NCBI RefSeq assembly: GCF_005503535.1
Contig: NZ_SCNN01000001.1
Location: 248,001 to 312,000, forward strand
Source: Mesorhizobium comanense
GTDB lineage: Bacteria > Pseudomonadota > Alphaproteobacteria > Rhizobiales > Rhizobiaceae
Direction of reading: 5' to 3'
Length of the DNA: 64,000 nucleotides
Shown here: positions 51,598 through 60,320 of the stretch, one piece after another
How positions within the stretch are numbered: position 1 is the stretch's first letter
How the letters are laid out: each line of letters starts with the position of its first letter
The notes under the pieces: generated by a model
What the model was told of the DNA's origin: nothing
The model's input: only the letters and a program-made list of their open reading frames with translations
Databases searched by the model: none
Position numbers and translations under genes: made by a program

Positions 51598-52131
51598 CTA
51601 GCGTCCGGCCGCGATGTGGCCGGCGGCTTCTTCCATCCACGTCCACAGATAGGGCGCAAGGCCACGGTCGACATGGATGCGCAATCTGCCCTCGTGGCGG
51701 TAGACGAAAGCGCTGGTGCCCGCGAAGGAAAGCGCCGCACTGGCGCTCTCCTGACCTGGATCGAGCGTCGTGCCGCGCGCGATGAAGGCATCGAGCGCGT
51801 CGCCTTCGACATCGAACACCTGCAGTCCGGCACTGATCTCCGTCACGGCGAAGCCTTGGACGAACCAGCCCGTGGCCATGCCGACGGGCGTTGAGGATAC
51901 CGCGAGCAGCCGGTCGCGCGCCACACGAATGGAGTAGCGTATGCCCTCGGCCGCGCCGAATGCGCCGACGGCTGTGCCATCGAAGCCGGACGCCTGCGCC
52001 CACGCGCCGAGATCGCCGCTGACCAGGCGCTGGTGCAATCCCGCCACTGGCCTGATCTTCAGACTAGGCACTTCGATCGCGGCGCTTCGCCAATCAGGCG
52101 CGACGGGCCATTTTTCCGCGAGGTCACGCAT
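51598..52131 (-). CDS. soxG: Sarcosine oxidase gamma subunit
   Basis: A 177-residue gamma subunit of heterotetrameric sarcosine oxidase, which oxidises sarcosine to glycine with transfer of the methyl group to tetrahydrofolate. The SoxG pattern is weakly conserved; SSTPVGMATGWFVQGFAV and the C-terminal DRGLAPYLWTWMEEAAGH are recognisable. The ATG at 52131 overlaps the end of soxA by 8 bases; an in-frame ATG upstream would lie deep inside soxA. It is the last gene of the operon. Confidence 0.85.
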   Translation of the reverse strand: MRDLAEKWPVAPDWRSAAIEVPSLKIRPVAGLHQRLVSGDLGAWAQASGFDGTAVGAFGAAEGIRYSIRVARDRLLAVSSTPVGMATGWFVQGFAVTEISAGLQVFDVEGDALDAFIARGTTLDPGQESASAALSFAGTSAFVYRHEGRLRIHVDRGLAPYLWTWMEEAAGHIAAGR

Positions 52132-55009
52132 GGAGCCGGTCTCCTGCCGGGTCGAAGGCACAAGGCGCGGCGATCGTCGCGCTGCTGATCTTGCCGAGGT
52201 GCTGGATTTCGATCGTCTCGCCATGGCGGGCCGCACCGCGCTCGATCAGGCCGAGCGCGATGGGCCGGCCAAGCGCCGGGCTGAGGTAGCTCGAGGTGAC
52301 GAAGCCCTGGCTGTGCAGTCTGCCGTTGCCTCGCTTGATGCCGTGCGCGCCGGTTGGCAGCGGCGCCTCGCCGGAAGGTACGGTCAGGCCGACAAGCTGC
52401 AGGCGGTTGTTTCGCGACGCCTCATCGGTGAAGAGCGAGCGGCGGCCGACATATTCGGTCTGGCGTTTGGTGCGGGGGCCTTCGCTGCCGAGGTCGTGCG
52501 GCAGCGTGGTGCCGTCCGTGTCCTTGCCGATGACGATGAAGCCCTTTTCGGCGCGCAAGATCATCAGCGCTTCAAGCCCGATGAGAACCGCATCGAACGC
52601 CTTGCCCGCCTCGCGCAGATGCGCCCACAACGGCTCGGCGCGATCCGCCCGGATGGAGATTTCATAGCTCCGGTCGCCGGTGAAGCTGACGCGGGCGATG
52701 CGGACCTCGTCACCTCCGTAGCTGCCGTGGCCGACCGCCATATGTGGCAGGTCGGCCTCGTCCAGCGACAGTCTGAGGTCGAGCGTTTCGATCAATTTCC
52801 GCGCATTGGGCCCGGACACTGTCAGCGTCGCCATCTCCGAAGTGGCGTTGTGGATATAGACCGCGTCGCGGCCGAAACGGTCCTGGCGCCATTCCTCCAG
52901 TCGAGCGTGCACGGCGCTGACATGAGAGGACGAGCACGACACCACGAAGCGATGCTCGTCCAGCCGCACCAGCACGCCGTCGTCGAAGACCACGCCGTTC
53001 TCCGACAGCATGAAGCCGTAGCGGCAGCGGCCGGGCTTCAGCGTCGACATGGTGTTGTAGTAGAGGAAGTCGACGAACGCGTCCGCCTGAGGCCCGATCA
53101 CCTCGATCTTGCCCAGCGTCGAGCCGTCGAACAGCGCGACCGACTGGCGCGCGCGCAGCGCCTCGTCCTGGATGGCGCGGTCCGCGTCGGCGTCGCGGCC
53201 ACCATAATGGGCGGGCCGCAGCCAGCCGCCATACTCCTGGAACACCGCGCCGCTTTCGCGGTGCGCGCCCTCAAGCGGCAGGCGCCGTACCGGTGCCATC
53301 AGCGCGCCGGCGCGCGCGCCGGCGAAGCTTGCCAGCGGCACCGGCGTGAAGGGCGGGCGGTAGGTGGTGGTGCCGACCTCCGGCACGGTGCGGCCGGTGA
53401 TGCCGGCCATCAGCGCCAGCCCGGGCAGGTTGGAGGTCTTGCCCTGGTCGGTCGCCATGCCCAGCGTGGTGTAGCGCTTCAGATGCTCGACCGAGATGAA
53501 GTTTTCGCGTGCGGCCAGTTCGACGTCCTTCACCGTCACGTCGTTCTGGTAGTCGATCCAGATACGCCCCTTTGAGCCGGGCTTGGGCCATGCGGCGCTG
53601 ATACCGCCTGTTGCCTCCGCCCCGGTGCTGCGCGGCATGGCGACTTTCGCCTGCCCAGGCGCGGCAACGGCATTTTCGCAGCCGGCGAAGACTTCCGACA
53701 AGGAAACCGCGCCGGCGGCGGCACCGGCAACCGCGATGCCATCGACAGGATCGCCCGGCAGGAAGGCGGCGCGCGCCTCGCTCCAGGCAAGCTTGCCCTT
53801 GGCCTGGCAGAAGAGATGGATGGTCGGCGTCCAGCCGCCCGAGACCAGCACGCAGTCGGCATCGAACCTGCTGCCGTCATCCAGCGTCACGGCTTCGACG
53901 CGCAGCTTGCCGGAGGCGGAGGCGAGCGCGCGCCCTTTGATCACCCGCACCTTGGCGGGCGCGGTCGGCGTACCCTCTCGCCTGATGTCGACAAGCGTGA
54001 CGTCAGCGCCGGCCTCGGCAACCGCCTGCGCCACTTCGTAGGCGCTATCATTGTTGGTGGCGACGACGATGCGCCGCCCGGCCAGCACCGCGTGCCGCCT
54101 GAGATAGCTGAGCCCCGCATCCGCCGACAGGATGCCGGGCAGGTCGTTGTTGGCGAAGGGCAGCGGCCGCTCGATGGCGCCTGTCGCCAGCACGATCCGG
54201 CGTGGCCTGACCCGCCACAGAGTGTCGGGCCGGCCATCGAAATGGCGCTGGTTGAGCCCGACCAGATTGTGGTCGTAGATGCCGAAAGCGGTGGTCGAAG
54301 GCAGGATCAGATGACCACTGGCGGCAAGTGCCGCGACCGTCTCTTCGGCCCAGACGGACGCCGGCTTGCCGTCGATCTCGCCGGTCCGGTGACCGAGTGA
54401 TCCGCCCGCCCGCTGCTGGTCGTCGATGAGGGTCACCGACAGGCCCGCGCCGGCCGCCAGTCTCGCCGCCGCCAACCCGGCCGGGCCGGCGCCTACCACC
54501 AGCACGTCGCAATGGTGGTTGATCTGGTCCGCCGTGCCCGGTGACGTCCAGCCGGCATCGACCTTGCCGAGGCCGGCCATGGCGCGGATGCGCGGCTCGA
54601 ACATGTGCCAGTCCGGCCACATGAAGGTCTTGTAGTAGAACGCCGCCGGAATAAAGCGGGCAAAGCGATCGAGGAATGCGTTGCGGTCGGTCAGCGCGCT
54701 GGGCGTGGCATTGACGCTTCTGGCTTCCAGCCCCTCGCGTGCCGGCTCGGTCGTGGCGCGCGTGTTGGGTGTCGCCCGCTCGCCGCCGATGTCGACAAGC
54801 GCGTTCGGTTCCTCGACGCCGGCGCCCCAGATGCCGCGCGGCCGGTGATATTTGAAGGAGCGGCCGACGACAGCGACGTCATTGGCAAGCAGCGCCGAGG
54901 CGATGGTGTCCCCGGCAAATCCCTCGACGGTTGAGCCGTCGAAGCTGAAACGGATCGGCTGCGACCGGTCGATGGCTGTGCCGCCCTGGGCGATACGCGA
55001 AGCGGTCAT
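52124..55009 (-). CDS. soxA: Sarcosine oxidase alpha subunit
   Basis: A 961-residue subunit with three parts: an N-terminal ferredoxin-like domain lacking Fe-S cysteines (IRFSFDGSTVEGFAGDTIAS, GRSFKYHRPRGIWGAG), an NAD-binding domain (DVLVVGAGPAGLAAARLAAG) and a C-terminal GcvT-like tetrahydrofolate domain (after ~residue 600). Length is normal for SoxA. It overlaps soxD by ATGA and soxG by 8 bases, so all subunits are translated together. Confidence 0.93.
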   Translation of the reverse strand: MTASRIAQGGTAIDRSQPIRFSFDGSTVEGFAGDTIASALLANDVAVVGRSFKYHRPRGIWGAGVEEPNALVDIGGERATPNTRATTEPAREGLEARSVNATPSALTDRNAFLDRFARFIPAAFYYKTFMWPDWHMFEPRIRAMAGLGKVDAGWTSPGTADQINHHCDVLVVGAGPAGLAAARLAAGAGLSVTLIDDQQRAGGSLGHRTGEIDGKPASVWAEETVAALAASGHLILPSTTAFGIYDHNLVGLNQRHFDGRPDTLWRVRPRRIVLATGAIERPLPFANNDLPGILSADAGLSYLRRHAVLAGRRIVVATNNDSAYEVAQAVAEAGADVTLVDIRREGTPTAPAKVRVIKGRALASASGKLRVEAVTLDDGSRFDADCVLVSGGWTPTIHLFCQAKGKLAWSEARAAFLPGDPVDGIAVAGAAAGAVSLSEVFAGCENAVAAPGQAKVAMPRSTGAEATGGISAAWPKPGSKGRIWIDYQNDVTVKDVELAARENFISVEHLKRYTTLGMATDQGKTSNLPGLALMAGITGRTVPEVGTTTYRPPFTPVPLASFAGARAGALMAPVRRLPLEGAHRESGAVFQEYGGWLRPAHYGGRDADADRAIQDEALRARQSVALFDGSTLGKIEVIGPQADAFVDFLYYNTMSTLKPGRCRYGFMLSENGVVFDDGVLVRLDEHRFVVSCSSSHVSAVHARLEEWRQDRFGRDAVYIHNATSEMATLTVSGPNARKLIETLDLRLSLDEADLPHMAVGHGSYGGDEVRIARVSFTGDRSYEISIRADRAEPLWAHLREAGKAFDAVLIGLEALMILRAEKGFIVIGKDTDGTTLPHDLGSEGPRTKRQTEYVGRRSLFTDEASRNNRLQLVGLTVPSGEAPLPTGAHGIKRGNGRLHSQGFVTSSYLSPALGRPIALGLIERGAARHGETIEIQHLGKISSATIAAPCAFDPAGDRLHA

Positions 55010-55272
55010 ATCGTGTGCTCCCCACCCAGTTCGGCCGAGGAAAGGACTTTGTGTGAGAGCGTGTCGCGCTCCATGACAAAGAACTCGCCGCAGGTCATGT
55101 GCACCCAGATTTCCCGCGCCGCACCTTTCGGATTGCCTCTGAGGTAGAGATAGTTTGCCCAGCGATCGATCGGCACATCAGCGCCATCGGGCCTGACATT
55201 GCCGGCATCGCCGCCATAGTGGAATTCGGTCTCGTCGCGCGGGCCGCAGAACGGGCAAGGGAAGAGCTGCAT
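55006..55272 (-). CDS. soxD: Sarcosine oxidase delta subunit
   Basis: An 88-residue zinc-binding subunit. The zinc ligands expected for SoxD are visible: CPFCG (Cys 6 and 9), the following FHYGG histidine and HMTCGEFF. The segment W.NYLYLRGNPKG is a SoxD hallmark. It sits between soxB (8 bases) and soxA (ATGA overlap). Confidence 0.93.
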   Translation of the reverse strand: MQLFPCPFCGPRDETEFHYGGDAGNVRPDGADVPIDRWANYLYLRGNPKGAAREIWVHMTCGEFFVMERDTLSHKVLSSAELGGEHTI

Positions 55273-55280
55273 AGGGACCT

Positions 55281-56534
55281 CTAATGCGCGATGCCGGAGC
55301 CGGCCGCTTCGTCGATCAATCGCCCGCTGGCGAAGCGGTTGAGGTCGAAGGGACGGCTGATGTCATTGTGCTTGCCGGTGGCCAGCAGGTTCGCCAGCAG
55401 CGTGCCGCCGGCAGGGATCGCCTTGAAGCCGCCCGTGCCCCAGCCGCAGTTGAGGAACAGGTTGGGCAGCGGTGACTCCCCGATGATCGGTGAGGAATCC
55501 GGCACGACGTCGACGATGCCGGCCCACTGCCGCATCAGCTTCAGCTGGCCGAAGATCGGGAACATTTCCAGCAGACCGGCAATGACAGTCTCCAGCGTCG
55601 GCAGATTGCCGCGCTGCGCATAGGACGGGATGCGGTCGAGCCCGCCGCCGATGACGATCTCGCCCTTGTCCGACTGGCTGACATAGACGCCGGTGCCGGG
55701 CGACAGCACCACCGTGTCGAGGACCGGCTTCACCGGTTCGGACACGCAGGCTTGCAGCGCGTAGGAGTTGATCGGCAGCCGGAAGCCGGCCTTGGCGGCG
55801 AGCACCGACGAATGGCCGGCCACCGCCATGCCGATACGGTCTGCGCGAATCGCGCCGCGCGTCGTCTGGATGCCACGGCAGCGGCCGCCCTCGACGATGA
55901 AATCGGTGATCTCGCAATTCTGGATGATGTCGACGCCGAGCCGGCTTGCCGCGCGCGCATAGCCCCAGGCAACCGCGTCGTGGCGGGCCGTGCCGGCGCG
56001 CCCCTGCCAGATGCCGCCAAAGACGGGAAAGCGCGCATCCGGGGAGAAATTGTAGATCGGCGCCACGCGGCGTACGTCCTCGGGCGAAAACAGCTCGGCA
56101 TCGATACCGTTGATCTGCATGGCGTTGACGGTGCGCGCGCCGATCTCCATCTCGGCCGTCGAGTGGCACAGATTGACCATGCCGCGCTGCGACAGCATGA
56201 CGTTGTAGTTCAGATCCTTCGACAGGCCCTCATAGAGTCGGTGCGCCAGCCCGTAGAGCTCGACACTTTCGGGATAGTAGTAGTTGGAACGCACGACCGT
56301 CGTGTTGCGGCCGGTGTTGCCGCCGCCGATCCAACCCTTTTCCAGAACCGCGACCCTGGTGATGTTGTGATTCTTGGCCAGGTAATAGGCCGTCGCCAGC
56401 CCGTGGCCGCCGCCGCCGATGACGATTGCATCGTAGGACGATTTCGGTTCAGGCGAACGCCAGGCCTGCTTCCAGCCGGTCTGGCCGGCCAGGCCCTCCT
56501 TGAACAGCGACAGGGCGGAATAGCGTCTGGTCAT
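55281..56534 (-). CDS. soxB: Sarcosine oxidase beta subunit
   Basis: A 417-residue flavoprotein carrying the sarcosine-oxidising FAD site. Features are DAIVIGGGGHGLATAYYLA, GWIGGGNTGRNTTVVRSNYY and ARHDAVAWGYARAA, the region with the histidine that covalently holds FMN in the family. The ATG at 56534 (MTRRYSALSLFKEG) is the standard SoxB start; an ATG at 56642 would add 36 unrelated residues. The dimethylglycine dehydrogenase-like gene is 76 bases upstream. Confidence 0.92.
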   Translation of the reverse strand: MTRRYSALSLFKEGLAGQTGWKQAWRSPEPKSSYDAIVIGGGGHGLATAYYLAKNHNITRVAVLEKGWIGGGNTGRNTTVVRSNYYYPESVELYGLAHRLYEGLSKDLNYNVMLSQRGMVNLCHSTAEMEIGARTVNAMQINGIDAELFSPEDVRRVAPIYNFSPDARFPVFGGIWQGRAGTARHDAVAWGYARAASRLGVDIIQNCEITDFIVEGGRCRGIQTTRGAIRADRIGMAVAGHSSVLAAKAGFRLPINSYALQACVSEPVKPVLDTVVLSPGTGVYVSQSDKGEIVIGGGLDRIPSYAQRGNLPTLETVIAGLLEMFPIFGQLKLMRQWAGIVDVVPDSSPIIGESPLPNLFLNCGWGTGGFKAIPAGGTLLANLLATGKHNDISRPFDLNRFASGRLIDEAAGSGIAH

Positions 56535-56610
56535 GGCGTGACGGACAAGCCTGGTTTCGGGAAAGGAGCGTTGATCATGGTCTTCCGCAGGGATGGCACC
56601 GGTTTGCCGG

Positions 56611-59022
56611 TCACGCCCGCATCGCCTTGCCCAATGGATCATATGGCGACGAAGCGATGACGCGCGCCCCTCTTTCGACGCCGACGATATGCGTTGTCAA
56701 CTCAGTATCGGTGCCGGCCGCATCGCGATCGACCAGCGCCATGGCAAGGCTCTTGCCCACCGTGTGGCCATAGCCGCCGGAGGTGACGAAACCGGCGAGC
56801 CTGCCCTTGTTCCACACGGGTTCATAGCCGCTCGCGTCGGCGTCCCCGGCATCGACCTCGAGTGTCACCAGCGTGCGCCGCGATCCGGCCTTCTGTTCTT
56901 TCAGAGCGGCCTCGCGGCCGATGAAGTCATCCTTCCCGAAGGCGATCCAGCGGTCCATGCCGGTCTCTGCAGGCGTGTAATCCTGCGTGAACTCGCGCGA
57001 CCAGATGCCGAAGCTCTTCTCGAGCCGCAACGAATTGACCGCGCCGAAGCCGTATTCGGCAATGCCGAGGTCGCTGCCTGCCGTCAGCAGCGCGCGGCGC
57101 AGGCCCGCATGTTCGTTGGCCTGGCAATGGATCTCGTAGCCGAGTTCGCCGATGACCGAGAGCCGCCCGACCTTTGCCCTCACCAGGCCGACATCCAGCG
57201 TCTTGCAAGCGAGGAAGCCGAAGGCCTGGTGCGAAACATCCTGGTGGGTCAGCCGTTCAAGCAGGCGGCGCGCATTGGGGCCGGCAAGCGAGAAGCCGCC
57301 CACCGCATCCGAAATGTCGCGCACGGCGACGCCGTCCGCGAGGTGCTTTTCGAACCAGCGCATATGCCATTGCCGCAGGTAGTAGGAACCCATGATCCAC
57401 CACGTGCCGTCGCCCCAGTTGAAGACGGTGAGGTCGCCCTTGAGCTTGCCGTTGTCGCCCAGCATCGGCGCGAGTTTCGCGCGGCCAGGTTTTGGCAGCG
57501 CGCAGGCAAGCAACCGGTCGAGCCAGGCTTGCGCGTCCGGTCCAGTGATCTCGTAGCGCGAGAAGGCTGATATATCGAGCAGGCCGACGCCGTCACGCAC
57601 TTTCCGGCATTCGTCGCCGACGATGTCGAAGGCGTTGGAGCGCTTCAGCGTAGGTGTTTCGACGAAGCCCTGCGGCGCGAAGTAGAGCGGCACTTCCATG
57701 CCCCAGGAACTGCCCCAGCGCGCGCCCGCGGCGTCCATCGCATCATGCGCGCCGGCCATCTTCAAAGGACGCCCCGCCGGCAATTGCTCGTTGGGATAGC
57801 TCATGACGAAGCGGCGCGAATAGAACTGGCCCGTGGTCTGCCTGATGTATTCGCGGTTCGCGGCGAAATCGCCATAGCGGGCGATGTCCATGCCGTAGAC
57901 GTCCGCTTCCGGCTCGCCATGGATCATCCATTCGGCAAGGGACTTGCCGACGCCGCCGCCCTGCAGGAAGCCGGCCATGACGCCGCAGGCCACCCAGTAG
58001 TTGGGAACGCCGCGCACCGGGCCGACCAGCGGGTTGCCGTCGGGCGAGAAGGTGAAGGCGCCGTTGACCCAGCGCTTGATGCCGGCGGTCTCAAGGCACG
58101 GATAGCGGCTGAAGCCGAGCGCCAGCTCGTTGGCGATGCGGTCGGTGTCTTCCTGGATCAGCTCGATGCCGTAATCCCACGGCGCGCCATCCATGTTCCA
58201 GTGCTTGTGATTGATCTCGTAGATGCCGAGCAGCAGGCCCTTCTGCTCCTGACGCATATAGGTGAAGCCCTCGAGGTCGACGATCAGCGGCAATTCCCGG
58301 TCGAGCGCCTGGATTTCGGGCAGGGCCTCGGTGACCAGGTAATGATGCTCCATCGGCGATACCGGCAGGTCGATGCCGGCCATCCGGCCGACCTGCTTGG
58401 CCCACAGGCCGCCGGCGTTGACGACATGCTCGGCAATGACCGTGCCCTTCTCGGTCACCACGTCCCAATTGCCGTCGGCGCGGCGGTTGAGCTCCAGCAC
58501 GCGATTGTGCTCGATGATGTCGGCGCCGCGCTTCCTGGCCGCCTTGGCATAGGCGTGAACGACGCCGGAGGGGTCGATATGGCCTTCGCGTTCGGCGTAG
58601 AGGCCGCCAAGCATGCCCTCGGTGTTGAGGATCGGGCAGCGCTGCCTGATCTCGTCGACACCGACCAGATGGACGTCGTCTATGCCCATGGTCTGGAAGA
58701 CGCGGTAAGAGGCCTTCAGCCACTCCCAGCGCTCCGGCGCCGACGCGACCGAGATGCCGCCGGTCATGTGCATGCCGATGTTCTGGCCCGATTCCTTCTC
58801 CACCTCGGACAAGAGGTCGATCGTATAGGCCTGCAGCGCCGCGATGTTGGGATCGGCGTTGAGCGCATGGAAGCCACCCGCCGCGTGCCAGCTCGATCCT
58901 GCGGTCAGCACCTCGCGTTCGATCAGCGCGACATCGCTCCAGCCGAACTTGGCCAGATGATAGAGCACCGAGGCTCCAACCACGCCGCCGCCGATAACGA
59001 TCGCCCTGTATTGCGATTTCAT
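56611..59022 (-). CDS. Dimethylglycine dehydrogenase-like FAD oxidoreductase with GcvT domain
   Basis: An 803-residue two-part enzyme: an N-terminal DAO-type FAD domain (AIVIGGGVVGASVLYHLAKF, with TAGSSWHAAG holding the histidine that binds FAD covalently in dimethylglycine dehydrogenases) and a C-terminal GcvT-like tetrahydrofolate domain (after ~residue 430; RDGVGLLDISAFSRYEITG, SLRLEKSFGIWSREF). It would demethylate dimethylglycine or a related N-methyl amino acid to sarcosine, feeding the sox complex encoded downstream. It is the first gene of the unit. Confidence 0.88.
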   Translation of the reverse strand: MKSQYRAIVIGGGVVGASVLYHLAKFGWSDVALIEREVLTAGSSWHAAGGFHALNADPNIAALQAYTIDLLSEVEKESGQNIGMHMTGGISVASAPERWEWLKASYRVFQTMGIDDVHLVGVDEIRQRCPILNTEGMLGGLYAEREGHIDPSGVVHAYAKAARKRGADIIEHNRVLELNRRADGNWDVVTEKGTVIAEHVVNAGGLWAKQVGRMAGIDLPVSPMEHHYLVTEALPEIQALDRELPLIVDLEGFTYMRQEQKGLLLGIYEINHKHWNMDGAPWDYGIELIQEDTDRIANELALGFSRYPCLETAGIKRWVNGAFTFSPDGNPLVGPVRGVPNYWVACGVMAGFLQGGGVGKSLAEWMIHGEPEADVYGMDIARYGDFAANREYIRQTTGQFYSRRFVMSYPNEQLPAGRPLKMAGAHDAMDAAGARWGSSWGMEVPLYFAPQGFVETPTLKRSNAFDIVGDECRKVRDGVGLLDISAFSRYEITGPDAQAWLDRLLACALPKPGRAKLAPMLGDNGKLKGDLTVFNWGDGTWWIMGSYYLRQWHMRWFEKHLADGVAVRDISDAVGGFSLAGPNARRLLERLTHQDVSHQAFGFLACKTLDVGLVRAKVGRLSVIGELGYEIHCQANEHAGLRRALLTAGSDLGIAEYGFGAVNSLRLEKSFGIWSREFTQDYTPAETGMDRWIAFGKDDFIGREAALKEQKAGSRRTLVTLEVDAGDADASGYEPVWNKGRLAGFVTSGGYGHTVGKSLAMALVDRDAAGTDTELTTHIVGVERGARVIASSPYDPLGKAMRA

Positions 59023-59065
59023 GCTGTCCCACTCCGCCCTGTCATGGCGTGCAACCTACCGGTAT

Positions 59066-59082
59066 TGTACATATGTGTCTAG
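59066..59082. promoter_or_regulatory. TGTACA-containing element upstream of the DMGDH-like gene
   Basis: tgtacatatgtgtctag contains one TGTACA half-site and the 8-base palindrome acatatgt, 44 bases before the start codon. TGTACA also forms both arms of the perfect palindrome at 60086-60104 beside the TetR gene, so both may bind that regulator. Confidence 0.4.
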
Positions 59083-59183
59083 TCGATCGCGAACATGAAT
59101 AGCCCCGTCGATCGCCGAGGTGGTCTGCGGGTCGGAAGTGTTGGCGTCGAGAGACGACGATTGGCAGGAGCGCCCCATCGCTT

Positions 59184-59353
59184 CGTCATTCCAGGGCGAA
59201 GCAAGGAGCGCAGCGACGCAGCGCAGGCCCCAGAATCCATGCCGGGACTCGGAAGCGCCGCTGCGATGCAGAATTCTGCTGCGCTGCACTTGTCGGCTGA
59301 TGTCACGGAATGGACCCAGGGTCTCCGCGACGGCGCTTCGCCCAGGGATGACG
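59184..59353. repeat. Large imperfect inverted repeat (intergenic mosaic element)
   Basis: The left end cgtcattccagggcgaagc and the reverse complement of the right end (cgtcatccctgggcgaagc) match at 17 of 19 positions; further inside, ccagaatccatgccgggac pairs with gtcacggaatggacccagg less perfectly. The 170-base element fills most of the gap 59023-59384 and could fold into one long hairpin. It has the look of a dispersed non-autonomous repeat. No gene is seen in the gap. Confidence 0.65.
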
Positions 59354-59384
59354 ACGTTGGAGAGGCTTCAGCCGATAGCTGCGT

Positions 59385-60044
59385 TCAGCGCTTGCCGGAG
59401 AGCGTCTTCTCGACATAGTTGGAGAAGTCCGCGACGTCCTCGGGGGAGGGGTCCACGCCGGTGAAGCTGCGCAGATAGGCGGCGACATGCGTGAGGCGGC
59501 TGCTCATCGGCTCGTTGAGTTCGAGCGAGTAATAGCCGATCTGCATGAAGTAGAGCACGCGGGCCCGCACGAACGCGTCTTCCTCGTCATAGCCGTGCCG
59601 GATGAACATGTCGCGGATGGCGTTGACGCGCTCCTCGTCGGCCTCATCGAGCGCGCGCCTTGTGGCGGGCGAGCGGCGGGCCCAGGCCCTGATTGCGAAA
59701 TCCAGCCGGGGGTCGAACAGCCTTTCGTCGACCCAGCATTCGAAAATGCTCATCACGCCGCGGACGACCGTCGCGGATGGCCGCCCGGCGCGCTCGACGA
59801 TGAACCGCGTATTGGTCTGCCGCCAATGATCCAGCAACTGGTCGAGCAGGTCCTGGCGGCTCTTGAAATACCAGTAGAAGCTCGAGCGCGAGACGTCGAG
59901 TTGCTGGCCAAGCGTCAGCACCCGGACACGTTCGACCCCGTCCGAGATCAATGTTTCGAGCGCCAGGTTCAGCCAGTCTTCGCGAGTGGCCTTGATGTTG
60001 CCGGTGGCGCCGGCGCGCGGGATCGTCGTTTCGATTGCTGCCAT
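59385..60044 (-). CDS. TetR family transcriptional regulator
   Basis: About 219 residues. The N-terminal helix-turn-helix reads VRVLTLGQQLDVSRSSFYWY (about residues 36-55), followed by FKSRQDLLDQLLDHW and an all-helical ligand domain. The ATG at 60044 or 60050 is likely (MPMAAIE); neither has a strong ribosome site. It lies between the DMGDH-sox operon and a divergent aldehyde dehydrogenase gene, with a perfect palindrome in its upstream gap. Confidence 0.88.
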   Translation of the reverse strand: MAAIETTIPRAGATGNIKATREDWLNLALETLISDGVERVRVLTLGQQLDVSRSSFYWYFKSRQDLLDQLLDHWRQTNTRFIVERAGRPSATVVRGVMSIFECWVDERLFDPRLDFAIRAWARRSPATRRALDEADEERVNAIRDMFIRHGYDEEDAFVRARVLYFMQIGYYSLELNEPMSSRLTHVAAYLRSFTGVDPSPEDVADFSNYVEKTLSGKR

Positions 60045-60085
60045 CGGCATGAGGCATGACACGCCGCATCGGGCAAAGCAAGGCA

Positions 60086-60104
60086 CTGTACATTTTCTGT
60101 ACAG
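60086..60104. promoter_or_regulatory. Perfect palindrome, probable TetR operator
   Basis: ctgtaca (60086-60092) and tgtacag (60098-60104) flank ttttc, 36-42 bases upstream of the TetR start. Size and symmetry fit a TetR dimer site, suggesting autoregulation. The divergent aldehyde dehydrogenase starts 217 bases away and may also be affected. Confidence 0.7.
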
Positions 60105-60320
60105 AGCAATTCGCCTTGCTTCGGACCAGCTTTCGCGATGTCAGCCGGGAGGTGGTCGTTGGGGTGGGGCGGGCAGCCGCCTCCGATCGGATTGGTCGGA
60201 GCCTCGGACTTTTGTCGCGGCGGCTTGGCCAGTGCGCGCTTTCCTGCGAGCCAATTGTCTGTCAAATACCAAACCCGACAGATGCCGCCAGGGCGGCCAA
60301 CCAGCACGAAAGACGAGGAC

